Part shown: positions 41,730-50,862 of the stretch, piece by piece
Numbering within the stretch: the stretch's first letter is position 1
How the letters are laid out: each line of letters begins with the position of its first letter
Origin: UBA1479 sp040218445
Lineage (GTDB): Bacteria > Pseudomonadota > Alphaproteobacteria > Rhodospirillales > Casp-alpha2
Direction: 5' to 3'
Assembly (NCBI GenBank): GCA_040218445.1
Contig: JAVJRK010000008.1
Span: 35,090 to 99,089, forward strand
DNA length: 64,000 nt
Notes under the pieces: generated by a model
Told to the model about the DNA's origin: nothing
Databases searched by the model: none
What the model saw: only the letters and a program-made list of their open reading frames with translations
Program-made: the position numbers and the translations under genes

Positions 41730-43834
41730 ATCACGCCTGCTTTGCGCAGAACTTCCATTCGATCCACCTTCAATCCCAGGTCTTTGCCGTAAACGTCCGC
41801 GTTGTCCGCCCCTTTTTCCCGGCCCGTGAACAAAACCTTTCCGTCGGTGCGGGACAGGCGCGGCATGACATTATGTACGGTCAGTTTTCCAAGTTCCGGA
41901 TCGTCAACCCGCACCAGGGCTTCGCGCGCCCGGTAATGAGGATCGGCGAACAGGTCAGCCACATCGTAGACCGGGCCGGCGGCAACCTGGTTGCGGCGCA
42001 GGATTTCGACGGCTTCGTCCCGGGTATGCCGCTTCATCCAACCGGCGATCAGGTCGTCCAGTTCGTCGATGTTCGCCCCCCGGTCTGCATTGGTGGCGAA
42101 CCGGGGATCAGCGGCCAGTTCGGGCCCGCCGATGACCTCCAGCAGGCGCATGGCGATGGGCTGAGCACTACCCGAAAGGGCGACGTACTTGCCGGGCTCC
42201 TTGCTTTCATAGGCGCCGCGAGGTGCTGCATCGGGCAAACGGTTGCCGTGACGTTGGCGGACCACACCCAATTGATCGTATTCCAGGTAAACACTTTCCA
42301 GAAGCCGCGACATGGCTTCACAAATACTGGCATCGACGACTTGGCCGCGGCGTTCGGGATCTTGGTCGCGGGCATGCAAGGCGACCAACACGCCATAGGC
42401 GCCGAAGGCGCCGCAGACTCCGTCGGCAAGGGCCAGTTGCGGCAACAGGGGCGGCGTGTCCGGCGTGCCGGTGATCGAGGCAAAGCCGCTCATGGCCTCG
42501 GCCAAGGTGCCGAAACCGGGTAGCGATGCATAAGGTCCCGTCTGCCCAAAGCCCGTGGTTCGCAACATGACCAGACCCGGATTGACCTTGGCCAATTCGT
42601 CATAACCGATATTCCATTTTTCCAATGTGCCGGGACGGAAATTTTCGACCACGACGTCGGCCTGCTTGACCAATTCCTTCAGGACCGCCTGGCCGTCCGG
42701 ATGTTTGAGATTGAGCGTCACCGCCCGTTTGTTGCGGCTGATCGTTTTCCAATAAAGCGACACCCCGTCCTTCTTCATGCCGAAGGCGCGGATATGATCG
42801 CCGTTTTCCGGATGTTCGACCTTGATCACGTCGGCACCGAAATCGGCCAGGAAGGTGGCCGCCAAGGGCCCGGCCCCCATTGTCGCGATGTCCAGAACCT
42901 TGATGTCGGCAAGCGGCAGGCCTGCACGGCCGTGATTATGCGCGGCTTCCGCTTCAGCCGTCGCGGCGCTTTCCTCCCTTGCCGCCCGCCGGGTAGCACC
43001 GGTCCGCCCGGCACGCATCAGAACCCGTTCCGCCATCAAGGCGATGTCGACCGCGACGAAATCATCATCAACCATGAACACGCCCCGGCCCGACCCTTTC
43101 GAAGCCTCGAAAGCGGCCAGGATTTTCTCGGCCCGGGTAATCTCTTCGGCCGACGGGGTGAACACCGCGTTCACCGGCTGGATCTGATTGGGATGAAACA
43201 CGACCTTGCCCGTGTAGCCGAGTTCCCGGGCATCAAACGCATCCTGACGCGCCAGGCCGCTGTCCTTCACATCCTTGAAATAGGCGACATCGACCGCCTG
43301 CAGCCCATGGGCCGCCGCCGCGACGGCAATGCGCGAACGGGGATAGTTGAGGCTGTCCTTGGAAATCTCGATCCCCGTGGACAGGCTGTAATCACCGGAG
43401 CCGAAAAACAAACCGCAAAGCCCCGGTGCGGCGGCGATTTCTTCAACCCGCGTCAGGCCGAGAGCCGTCTCCACCGTGGCGAACAGGGCTTTGCCTTTGG
43501 CCGCGGCATGATCCGCGATCCGGGCCACCTGATCCGGGTGTTCGACCTTGGGGATAAAAATGCCCTCGAACGGCATGCCGTCGAGAGCAGCCAGGTCGTC
43601 CCGCCACAGGTTCGTGTCGACGCCGTTGATGCGCACCATCCGTTCCCGGGCACCGTAATCGACCTCCGCCAAGGCCTGGCGGATGCCGTCACGCGCAGGC
43701 TGCTTATGGGTCGGCGGCACGCCGTCCTCCATGTCGAAGATCACGGCATCGACGGCCAGGATCGCTGCCTTCCGGGTCTTGCGGGGCTCGTGACCCGGCA
43801 ACAGCAAAAATGTTCTGCGGGGGCTTTGCGTCAT
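41726..43834 (-). CDS. Fusion of a CitE/HpcH-type CoA-ester lyase and a class III CoA-transferase
   Basis: A 702-residue two-enzyme chain. Residues 1-285 are a CitE-like TIM barrel (RRTFLLLPGHEPRK, VIFDMEDGVPPTHK, RMVRINGVDT, CGLFFGSGDYSLSTG). Residues about 305-700 are a CaiB/BaiF CoA-transferase (IKVLDIATMGAGPLAATFL, NKRAVTLNLKHPDG, VVVENFRPG) with the catalytic Asp in LALADGVCG. The start at 43834 has AAGGAGG in front. The fusion suggests channelling: an acid is given CoA by one half and its CoA ester cleaved (or formed) by the other, as in citramalyl-, malyl- or citryl-CoA chemistry. A perfect palindrome lies 16 bases upstream. Confidence 0.88.
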   Translation of the reverse strand: MTQSPRRTFLLLPGHEPRKTRKAAILAVDAVIFDMEDGVPPTHKQPARDGIRQALAEVDYGARERMVRINGVDTNLWRDDLAALDGMPFEGIFIPKVEHPDQVARIADHAAAKGKALFATVETALGLTRVEEIAAAPGLCGLFFGSGDYSLSTGIEISKDSLNYPRSRIAVAAAAHGLQAVDVAYFKDVKDSGLARQDAFDARELGYTGKVVFHPNQIQPVNAVFTPSAEEITRAEKILAAFEASKGSGRGVFMVDDDFVAVDIALMAERVLMRAGRTGATRRAAREESAATAEAEAAHNHGRAGLPLADIKVLDIATMGAGPLAATFLADFGADVIKVEHPENGDHIRAFGMKKDGVSLYWKTISRNKRAVTLNLKHPDGQAVLKELVKQADVVVENFRPGTLEKWNIGYDELAKVNPGLVMLRTTGFGQTGPYASLPGFGTLAEAMSGFASITGTPDTPPLLPQLALADGVCGAFGAYGVLVALHARDQDPERRGQVVDASICEAMSRLLESVYLEYDQLGVVRQRHGNRLPDAAPRGAYESKEPGKYVALSGSAQPIAMRLLEVIGGPELAADPRFATNADRGANIDELDDLIAGWMKRHTRDEAVEILRRNQVAAGPVYDVADLFADPHYRAREALVRVDDPELGKLTVHNVMPRLSRTDGKVLFTGREKGADNADVYGKDLGLKVDRMEVLRKAGVI

Positions 43835-43849
43835 GATGTCCTCCTTGGT

Positions 43850-43865
43850 TTTGGATGCATCCAAA
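43850..43865. promoter_or_regulatory. Perfect 16-bp palindrome in front of the CitE-CaiB fusion
   Basis: TTTGGATGCATCCAAA, eight-base arms with no mismatch, 16 bases before the ATG at 43834. Size and form fit a dimeric repressor of the GntR type; the adjacent LysR regulator would be expected to use T-N11-A sites instead. Blocking initiation or early elongation is plausible. Confidence 0.55.
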
Positions 43866-43999
43866 CATCTTTCCCCGTGCTATCAGCCAGCCGCCGGTGG
43901 TGGAAACAGCAAGGCCGGATAGGGGTATATGATTTTCTTATGGCCTTCAGGCCTGTCGCCGGGGGACAATGGCCGCGCACCGCCAATGAGGCCCCGTAC

Positions 44000-44932
44000 A
44001 TGGAAACCCGCCGTCTTGAGTATTTCGTCCGAATTGTCGACGCCGGCAGCATTTCCCGCGCCGCCCAGGACCTGGGGCTGGCGCAGCCGGCCTTAAGCCA
44101 ACAACTTGCAATCCTGGAACAGGACGTGAAAGCGCAGCTTCTGCATCGCTCGCGCCAGGGCGTGCAACCGACCGCCGCCGGGCTGCAGTTCTATCGTCAG
44201 GCGCGAATCATCCTGCGTCAGATCGAAGAGGCCCGCTCTTTGGTCAAGACGGCCGCGGAAAGCCTGGCCGGCACGGTCAGCGTCGGGTTTCCCAACAGTG
44301 CGGCGGCGATCCTTTGCCTGCCGCTGATCGAACGTTTGAGCACCGAACATCCGCAGATCGAACTGCATATCACCGAAGGCTATAACGCCATGCTGACCGA
44401 AATGACCGCCAAGGGGCAGCTGGATCTTTCCGTTCTCTACCAGGACGGCCCGTCACCCGGCATGACGGCGGAGCCGCTTTGGGTCGAAGATTTCCTGCTG
44501 GTCGGCCCTCCTGGGTCGGAACTGGACGACCGTGTCCCGCTGGAGGTTATCGGACGGCTGCCCATGCTGATCCCGGCCAAGGCCAATAGCGCCCGGACCA
44601 TCCTGGACAAATGCCTGGAATCCAAAGGCATTACCGCCAATGTGGCGTTACAGGCGGAAAGCCTGGTAACCCTGAAAAAGGCCGTCGGCCAAGGCATGGG
44701 CTATACCATCCTGCCGTGGCCCGCCGTGGCGGAAGAGGCGGAAAAGGGCCTGCTGTCCGTGGCCGTGATCGATGACCGACGCCTGAAACGCACGGTCGCC
44801 TTGTGCACACCGGACACCGTGCCGCTGACCCCGGCCCGTGAAATGGTGGGCCGGATGATCCGTGCCATTGCCGCCGAAGCGCTTGCCGATGGGCGCGGTC
44901 TCGGCATGCGCCCGCCCCGACGGCGCAAATAG
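44000..44932 (+). CDS. LysR-family transcriptional regulator
   Basis: A 310-residue LysR protein. The HTH is at residues 1-60 (RRLEYFVRIVDAGSISRAAQDLGLAQPALSQQLAILEQ in two parts), followed by the linker helix and a periplasmic-binding-like effector domain (VSVGFPNSAAAILCLPLIERL; GQLDLSVLYQDG). The ATG at 44000 begins the family sequence; the open frame reaches far upstream but only as a shadow of the opposite gene. It is divergent from the CitE-CaiB fusion, whose control is the natural guess. Confidence 0.88.
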   Translation: METRRLEYFVRIVDAGSISRAAQDLGLAQPALSQQLAILEQDVKAQLLHRSRQGVQPTAAGLQFYRQARIILRQIEEARSLVKTAAESLAGTVSVGFPNSAAAILCLPLIERLSTEHPQIELHITEGYNAMLTEMTAKGQLDLSVLYQDGPSPGMTAEPLWVEDFLLVGPPGSELDDRVPLEVIGRLPMLIPAKANSARTILDKCLESKGITANVALQAESLVTLKKAVGQGMGYTILPWPAVAEEAEKGLLSVAVIDDRRLKRTVALCTPDTVPLTPAREMVGRMIRAIAAEALADGRGLGMRPPRRRK

Positions 44933-45011
44933 CCAAAAATGGAAAACCTCGGCACGCGCGTTCCCATCGCCACCGCTTTCTGACAGGATCACGGAAAACC
45001 GCGAGGCTCCT

Positions 45012-46418
45012 ATGTTCCTGAGCGTTTTCGACATCTTCAAAATCGGCATCGGCCCGTCGTCGAGCCACACCGTCGGCCCCATGCTGGCCGCGAACCGGTT
45101 CGTGCGGCGCATGGAACGGCAGGGCACCTTGATGGATGTCACCGCCATGCGGGTGACGCTGTATGGCTCCCTCGCCTTTACCGGCAAAGGCCATGCCACG
45201 GACCGTGCGATCATCCTGGGTCTGCTGGGTCAAACGCCGGACAGCGCCGACCCCGACGCTGTCGACGGCCTGATCACCCGGGTTGCGGAAACCAAACGCC
45301 TGAAACTGGGCGGCGGGCCAGAGATCCCGTTCGATCCTGCAACGGACATCGTGTTCGATTACGGCCCGGCCCTGCCGGGGCATGCCAACGGCATGGTGAT
45401 GGCCGCCTGGATGGGCGAAGGAGATACGGACCGCCCGCCCGACAAAGAAAGAGCATACTATTCCATCGGCGGCGGCTTCATCGCCACGGACGACGAATTC
45501 GAAGCCGCGACGGAAACCGCCGACGTCGCCGGCTCAGAGCCGGATACGGTGCCCCATCCCTTCGCCTCGGCACAGGAGATGATGGACATGGGCAAGGCTG
45601 CCGGCCTGAGCGTGGCCGAAATGAAACGCGCCAACGAACTGACCCGCATGAATGAAGACAGCTTGGACGCGGGACTGGACCGCATCTGGGCGGCCATGAA
45701 CACCTGTATCGAGCGCGGCGTCACGCAGGAAGGCATCCTGCCGGGAGGCCTCAAGGTCAAGCGCCGGGCCAAAGCCATCTGGGACGGTCTGCAGGCTGAC
45801 AAGAAACGCAATTTCCGCCTGGAGCACACGGTCATGGACTGGATCAGCGTTTATGCCCTGGCCGTGAACGAGGAAAACGCCGGCGGCGGGCGCGTGGTCA
45901 CGGCGCCGACCAACGGGGCGGCGGGGATCGTGCCGGCAGTCGGGCGCTATTACCTGGATTTCTGCCCCGATGCTTCCATGGCCGGCATCCGCGACTATCT
46001 GCTGACCGCCGCCGCCATCGGCGGCATCGTCAAGGCCAATGCTTCTATTTCGGGGGCCGAGGTCGGTTGCCAGGGCGAGGTCGGATCGGCCAGCGCCATG
46101 GCAGCGGCGGGCCTGGCCGCCGTGCTGGGCGGCACCAATGCGCAGATCGAGAACGCCGCCGAGATCGCCATGGAACACCACCTGGGCATGACCTGCGACC
46201 CCGTCGGCGGACTGGTGCAGGTGCCCTGCATCGAACGCAACGCCATGGGTGCCGTGAAGGCCATCAACGCAGCCTCCCTGGCGCTGAAAGGCGACGGCAC
46301 CCATTTCGTGCCCCTGGACGCCGCCATCGAAACCATGCGCCAGACGGGCGAGGACATGCTGACCAAATACAAGGAAACGTCCGAGGGCGGTCTGGCCGTC
46401 AACCTGACGGCCTGTTAA
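45012..46418 (+). CDS. sdaA: L-serine ammonia-lyase, single-chain iron-sulfur type
   Basis: A 468-residue enzyme. Residues 1-155 are the beta domain starting MFLSVFDIFKIGIGPSSSHTVGPM, with the SSSHT motif. The alpha domain (about 190-468) contains APTNGAAGIVPAV, GAEVGCQGEVGSASAMAAAGL and MTCDPVGGLVQVPCIERN; the Cys residues in these stretches are the [4Fe-4S] ligands. It deaminates L-serine to pyruvate. The start at 45012 is fixed by the family N-terminus; a longer frame from 44862 overlaps the LysR gene. Converges on the next LysR gene with a four-base stop overlap. Confidence 0.93.
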   Translation: MFLSVFDIFKIGIGPSSSHTVGPMLAANRFVRRMERQGTLMDVTAMRVTLYGSLAFTGKGHATDRAIILGLLGQTPDSADPDAVDGLITRVAETKRLKLGGGPEIPFDPATDIVFDYGPALPGHANGMVMAAWMGEGDTDRPPDKERAYYSIGGGFIATDDEFEAATETADVAGSEPDTVPHPFASAQEMMDMGKAAGLSVAEMKRANELTRMNEDSLDAGLDRIWAAMNTCIERGVTQEGILPGGLKVKRRAKAIWDGLQADKKRNFRLEHTVMDWISVYALAVNEENAGGGRVVTAPTNGAAGIVPAVGRYYLDFCPDASMAGIRDYLLTAAAIGGIVKANASISGAEVGCQGEVGSASAMAAAGLAAVLGGTNAQIENAAEIAMEHHLGMTCDPVGGLVQVPCIERNAMGAVKAINAASLALKGDGTHFVPLDAAIETMRQTGEDMLTKYKETSEGGLAVNLTAC

Positions 46419-47341
46419 CCCGCGCCCCCGGCGTTCTGCCAGCGCCGCGCCGCACGGCGCACATGATCGACGAACCCTGCCGCAACAACGGACAGTCCCG
46501 TAGCCGGACAGGTCAGGTTCAACGGGGCCGTCAGTTCCGACCCTGGTGTCAAGGACCGGAACCGGACTCCTTCCAGATGCAATTTGTCGAGTGATGCCGG
46601 GACTACGGAAATACCGACCCCCGCCGCAACCAAATTCAAAGTAGATACAATGCGCGGTGCCTCCTGCCCGACCCGGGGGCTGAACCCGGCGGCGTGGCAG
46701 GCGGCGATGATGGTGTCATACAAACCGGGTCCGGACCGCCGGCGGTAGAGGATCATGGACTCGTCCTTTAGCGCAGTCAGGGGGAGTGCTCCGCCGTCCC
46801 GGGCCAGGGGGTGGTCGGCAGGAATGGCGACAACCATGTCCTCGTCCAACAGACGGTGAACGGTCAGGCCAGGCACAAGGCTGATGGGCGAACGGATGAA
46901 AGCAACGTCCATCTGCTCGGCGTGGATGGCAGCGACCAGTTCACCGGTATTCGATTCCTCCAAGTCCAAGGAAACTCGGCCATGGCCTTCGCCGAACGCA
47001 CGGATGGTATCCAACACAAAGGGATGGAACGAGGCCGAGCTTGTGAAACCGATGGCGAGCGAGCCCTCTTCACCACGCCCGCGACGCTTGACCCGCTGCA
47101 CGGTCCGCTCAACCCGCTCAAGGATTTCCCGCGCATCGGCGAGAAGCGCGCGCCCGGCCTCGGTCATTTCCACGCCGCGCGGCTTGCGGCGCAGAAGCTG
47201 GGTATCCAATTCACGCTCAAGCGCCTGAATCTGCTGACTCAGCGGCGGCTGTTGAATGCCGAGCCGTTCGGCCGCGCGGGTGACGTTGCCTTCTTCCGCC
47301 ACGGCAACGAAATATCGGAGATGCCGGATATCCATATCCAT
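46415..47341 (-). CDS. LysR-family transcriptional regulator
   Basis: A 308-residue LysR protein of the CatR/CbbR-like group: MDIRHLRYFVAVAEEGNVTRAAERLG opens the HTH, with IQQPPLSQQIQALERELDTQLL behind it. The effector domain shows LAIGFTSSASFHPFVLDTIRAF and MDVAFIRSP. Start codons at 47341 and 47335 are equally possible and neither has a clear ribosome site. It is divergent from the aconitase gene, 142 bp away, and could control it. Confidence 0.87.
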   Translation of the reverse strand: MDMDIRHLRYFVAVAEEGNVTRAAERLGIQQPPLSQQIQALERELDTQLLRRKPRGVEMTEAGRALLADAREILERVERTVQRVKRRGRGEEGSLAIGFTSSASFHPFVLDTIRAFGEGHGRVSLDLEESNTGELVAAIHAEQMDVAFIRSPISLVPGLTVHRLLDEDMVVAIPADHPLARDGGALPLTALKDESMILYRRRSGPGLYDTIIAACHAAGFSPRVGQEAPRIVSTLNLVAAGVGISVVPASLDKLHLEGVRFRSLTPGSELTAPLNLTCPATGLSVVAAGFVDHVRRAARRWQNAGGAG

Positions 47342-47483
47342 ACTTAAATCATATGAATAAAGCACATTCCATATATTAGACATACGCACATGCAGTTACT
47401 ACGGTCTGCGCCGATATCCGATTTCGGCCCTCATGCCCTGACATGCGTTCAGTCAGAGAGCCCTTAAAAAAGGAGACCGCGCC

Positions 47484-49817
47484 ATGACCGCCGCCGAACA
47501 CGCCCCGGCCATCGACCTGACCCCGGAAAACGCACAGCGCATCTATTTGGCCATCGAACGTAACCTTTCCGTCATCCGTTCGCGCCTGGGCCGCCCCCTG
47601 ACCCTTTCCGAGAAAATCGTCATGGGTCATCTGGACGACCCGAAAACACAGGCATTGGAACCGGGGCGGTCGTTCCTGAGCCTGCGACCGGACCGGGTGG
47701 TATTTCAAGACGTTCTTGGGCAAAGCGCGATGCTTCAGTTCATGCAGACCGGGCGGTCCCGCGTGGCCGTGCCGGCGACGATTCATTGCGACCACCTGAT
47801 CGAAGCACGCAGCGAAGCAGAGCGGGATTTGTCCGAATCCCTGGTCGAAAACCAAGAGGTTTATGATTTCCTGAAATCCGCCGCCGCCAAATACGGCCTG
47901 GGCTTTTGGGAACCGGGAGCCGGGATCATCCACCAGGTCGTGTTGGAAAATTACGCCTTCCCGGGCGCCATGATCATCGGCACGGATTCCCACACGCCCA
48001 ACGGCGGGGGCCTGGGGGCTTGTGCCTCGGGCGTCGGCGGTGCGGATGCGACCGAAGTGATCGCCGGCCTGCCGTGGGAGTTGCTGTATCCCAAACGCAT
48101 CGCGGTTTACCTGACCGGCAGCTTGAGCGGTTGGACAGCGCCCAAAGACGTGATCCTGGCCGTGGCGCGGAAACTGACGGTTTCCGGCGGCACCAACGCC
48201 ATCATCGAATACATCGGGCCGGGGGCGCGCACCATCAGCGCCACGGGCAAGGCAACTATCACCAACATGGGGGCAGAAGTTGGCGCCACCACATCGATGT
48301 TCCCCTTCGATGATCGCATGTCCCGTTATCTGGAGGCCACGGGTCGCGGCGCCATCGCCCGCATCTCGGAACGCCACCGTCACCTGCTGGAGCCGGACGC
48401 CATGGCCGAAGCCAACCCCCATGCCCATTACGATCGGGTCATCGAGATCGACCTCAGCACCCTGGAGCCCCATGTCGCCGGACCCCATTCGCCGGACCGC
48501 GCCCGCCCCCTGTCGCAAATGATCGCCGAATTGGATGACGATACGAACGGGATCACAGAAGAGATCAGCAGCGTGCTGATCGGAAGCTGCACCAATTCAT
48601 CCTATGAAGACATGGGCCGCGCCGCCCACGTCGCCGAACAGGCAAAAGCCCAGGGTCTGAAAGCCGCCATGCCGTTCTATGTGACCCCGGGCTCGTCCAA
48701 GGTTCTCGCCACCATCGAACGGGATGGCCAGCTGAAACCCCTGCAACACATCGGTGCCGTGGTGCTTGCAAATGCCTGCGGCCCCTGCATCGGGCAATGG
48801 CGCCGTGCCAAAGAACCCGGCGAAAAACCGAATTCCATCGTGACCTCGTTCAATCGCAATTTCCCGGCGCGCAATGATGGGCAACCTTCGACCATGAACT
48901 TCATCACATCTCCCGAATTGGCCACAGCCTTTGCCCTGGCGGGAACGCTGCGCTTCAACCCGATGACGGACAGCCTGATGAATGGAAGCGGCCGTCCCTT
49001 CATGCTGGAAGCCCCTGGCGACGTTGACGACGTACCCGCCGCCGGCATGGCCGAAGGATCGGCGAGTTTCCACGCGCCCCCTGAGGACGGCAGTTCCATC
49101 GACATCCGCATCGTTCCTGACAGCGAACGCCTGCAGGCGCTGGAACCCTGGCCGGCCTGGAACGGCCAGGACATCGTCCGGGCGGTTGTTTTGGCCAAAA
49201 CCAAAGGCAAGACAACCACCGACGACATTTCTCCGGCCGGGCCCTGGCTGCGCTACCGGGGGCACTTGGATCGGTTTTCCGACAATCTTCTGATGGGAGG
49301 GATCAATGCCTTTACCGGCGAACGGGGCCGCGGCATACAGCCGCTGAGCCATGAAAAGGGCGTGCCGTTTTCCACCATCGCCCGCACCTGCCATGCCGAA
49401 GGTCTGCCCTGGGTTATTGTCGGCGATGACAACTACGGCGAAGGTTCAAGCCGCGAACACGCGGCCCTGTCCCCCCGGTTGCTAGGCGGCGTGGCGGTGA
49501 TCGCCCGCAGTTTCGCCCGCATTCACGAAACCAATCTGAAGAAACAAGGCCTTCTTGCCCTGACCTTCACGGATACGGCCGACTACGACCGGATTGGTGA
49601 ACAGGACCGGTTGAGCCTGATAAACTTGGCCGGACTGGCCCCTGGAATACCCGTGGAATGCGCCATCCATCATGCGGATGGCACGTTGGAAACGATCCGG
49701 CTTTCCCATAGCTACAGCACGGCGCAAATCGAATGGTTCACGGCCGGATCCGCATTGAACCTGATGCGCCCGAAAGAAAGTGACGCCATACTGCGGCAAA
49801 CAGCAGGGACGGCATAG
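47484..49817 (+). CDS. Aconitate hydratase, mitochondrial-type (or related homoaconitase-like enzyme)
   Basis: A 777-residue protein, close in length to mitochondrial aconitase and shorter than bacterial AcnA (about 890). It has the order of that subclass: IHCDHLIEA, GTDSHTPNGGGLGA, the cluster ligands in IGSCTNSSYEDMG and ANACGPCIGQW, then FNRNFPARNDG, and the mobile C-terminal domain with GDDNYGEGSSREHAAL and RSFARIHETNLKKQG. It probably isomerises citrate and isocitrate or a homologue. AAGGAG precedes the ATG. A housekeeping acnA is not in view, and the neighbours (LysR, D-2-hydroxyacid dehydrogenase, SDR) leave open a pathway-specific substrate. Confidence 0.88.
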   Translation: MTAAEHAPAIDLTPENAQRIYLAIERNLSVIRSRLGRPLTLSEKIVMGHLDDPKTQALEPGRSFLSLRPDRVVFQDVLGQSAMLQFMQTGRSRVAVPATIHCDHLIEARSEAERDLSESLVENQEVYDFLKSAAAKYGLGFWEPGAGIIHQVVLENYAFPGAMIIGTDSHTPNGGGLGACASGVGGADATEVIAGLPWELLYPKRIAVYLTGSLSGWTAPKDVILAVARKLTVSGGTNAIIEYIGPGARTISATGKATITNMGAEVGATTSMFPFDDRMSRYLEATGRGAIARISERHRHLLEPDAMAEANPHAHYDRVIEIDLSTLEPHVAGPHSPDRARPLSQMIAELDDDTNGITEEISSVLIGSCTNSSYEDMGRAAHVAEQAKAQGLKAAMPFYVTPGSSKVLATIERDGQLKPLQHIGAVVLANACGPCIGQWRRAKEPGEKPNSIVTSFNRNFPARNDGQPSTMNFITSPELATAFALAGTLRFNPMTDSLMNGSGRPFMLEAPGDVDDVPAAGMAEGSASFHAPPEDGSSIDIRIVPDSERLQALEPWPAWNGQDIVRAVVLAKTKGKTTTDDISPAGPWLRYRGHLDRFSDNLLMGGINAFTGERGRGIQPLSHEKGVPFSTIARTCHAEGLPWVIVGDDNYGEGSSREHAALSPRLLGGVAVIARSFARIHETNLKKQGLLALTFTDTADYDRIGEQDRLSLINLAGLAPGIPVECAIHHADGTLETIRLSHSYSTAQIEWFTAGSALNLMRPKESDAILRQTAGTA

Positions 49818-49851
49818 GCTGTCCCCAACAAGCAAACAGGAGAAAACAGGA

Positions 49852-50862
49852 ATGCGTTTAGCGATCATCGACGACTATCAGTCGGTTTGGGACCGGTTCG
49901 TGGACTGGCGGGAAATAGAAGGCGTGACCGTCGTGCCGTTCCGCGACCATGTGTTCGACGAGGCCGAGCTGATCGCGCGGCTAAGCGATTTCGACGCCAT
50001 CCTGCGCATCCGCGAGCGGACCGAATTCCCCCGCCATATCCTGGAAGCATTACCCCGGCTGAAGCTGATGTTGTGCACGGGCATGCGCAACGCCCGGTCC
50101 ATCGACCTGAAGGCGGCGGAAGATCAGGGCATCACGGTCTGCGCGACGACGATCCTGCATCATGATTCCACGGTCGAGGTCGTATGGCTGCTGCTGCTGT
50201 CCCTGTTCCGGGGCTTCACGGGCGAGGTCGCGTCCGTCCGCGCCGGCGGCTGGCAACACGGCCTGGGACTGGGCCTGGAAGGCAAGACCCTGGGCATCGT
50301 CGGTCTGGGCCATATGGGTCAACCCGTGGCCAAGGTTGCGCAGGCTTTCGCCATGAAGGTGATCGCCTGGAGCCCCAACCTGACGGCGGAACGCGCGGCC
50401 CCCTTCGATGTAGAAGCGGTGTCGAAGGAAGATTTGTTCGCCCGCGCCGATGCGGTGACCATCCATATGCCCCTGTCGGACCGCACCATCGGCGTGGTCG
50501 GGGCGGAAGATATCCGCCGCATGAAGCCGAGCGCGTTTTTGGTCAACACCTCCCGCCCGCAATTGGTCGACGAAGACGCCCTGATTGCCGCCTTGCAGGA
50601 AAAGCGCATCGCCGGGGCGGGGATGGACGTGTTCACCATGGAGCCCCTGCCCGGCGACCACATCTACCGCACCCTGCCCAATGTCTTGGCGACGCCGCAT
50701 ATCGGTTTCGTGACGCAGGAAAATTACGAGGTGTTCTTCCGCCAGAGCTTCGAGAACTTGAAATCCTATTTGGCCGGCGCACCCGTCCGCACGATCACGC
50801 CGGATGTCCCCTACCTGCCCGACGCCCCCCTGGTCGATACGGCCCCCGGCGACGTGACCTAA
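49852..50862 (+). CDS. D-2-hydroxyacid dehydrogenase (NAD-binding, phosphoglycerate dehydrogenase-like)
   Basis: A 336-residue enzyme. The catalytic domain is split around the Rossmann domain: LGIVGLGHMGQPVAK (about residues 145-160) binds NAD, the active-site Arg lies in VNTSRPQLVDEDALI (about 225-240), Glu in GAGMDVFTMEPLP, and His in ATPHIGFVTQENY. ACAGGAG precedes the ATG at 49852. It is 34 bp after the aconitase on the same strand and likely in its operon. Overlaps by four bases the stop of the converging SDR. Substrate specificity cannot be inferred. Confidence 0.88.
   Translation: MRLAIIDDYQSVWDRFVDWREIEGVTVVPFRDHVFDEAELIARLSDFDAILRIRERTEFPRHILEALPRLKLMLCTGMRNARSIDLKAAEDQGITVCATTILHHDSTVEVVWLLLLSLFRGFTGEVASVRAGGWQHGLGLGLEGKTLGIVGLGHMGQPVAKVAQAFAMKVIAWSPNLTAERAAPFDVEAVSKEDLFARADAVTIHMPLSDRTIGVVGAEDIRRMKPSAFLVNTSRPQLVDEDALIAALQEKRIAGAGMDVFTMEPLPGDHIYRTLPNVLATPHIGFVTQENYEVFFRQSFENLKSYLAGAPVRTITPDVPYLPDAPLVDTAPGDVT

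Noticed and set aside
42701..43999. Long plus-strand extension in frame with the LysR gene at 44000
   Set aside because: It is the shadow of the GC-rich CitE-CaiB fusion on the other strand; the LysR family sequence begins at 44000.
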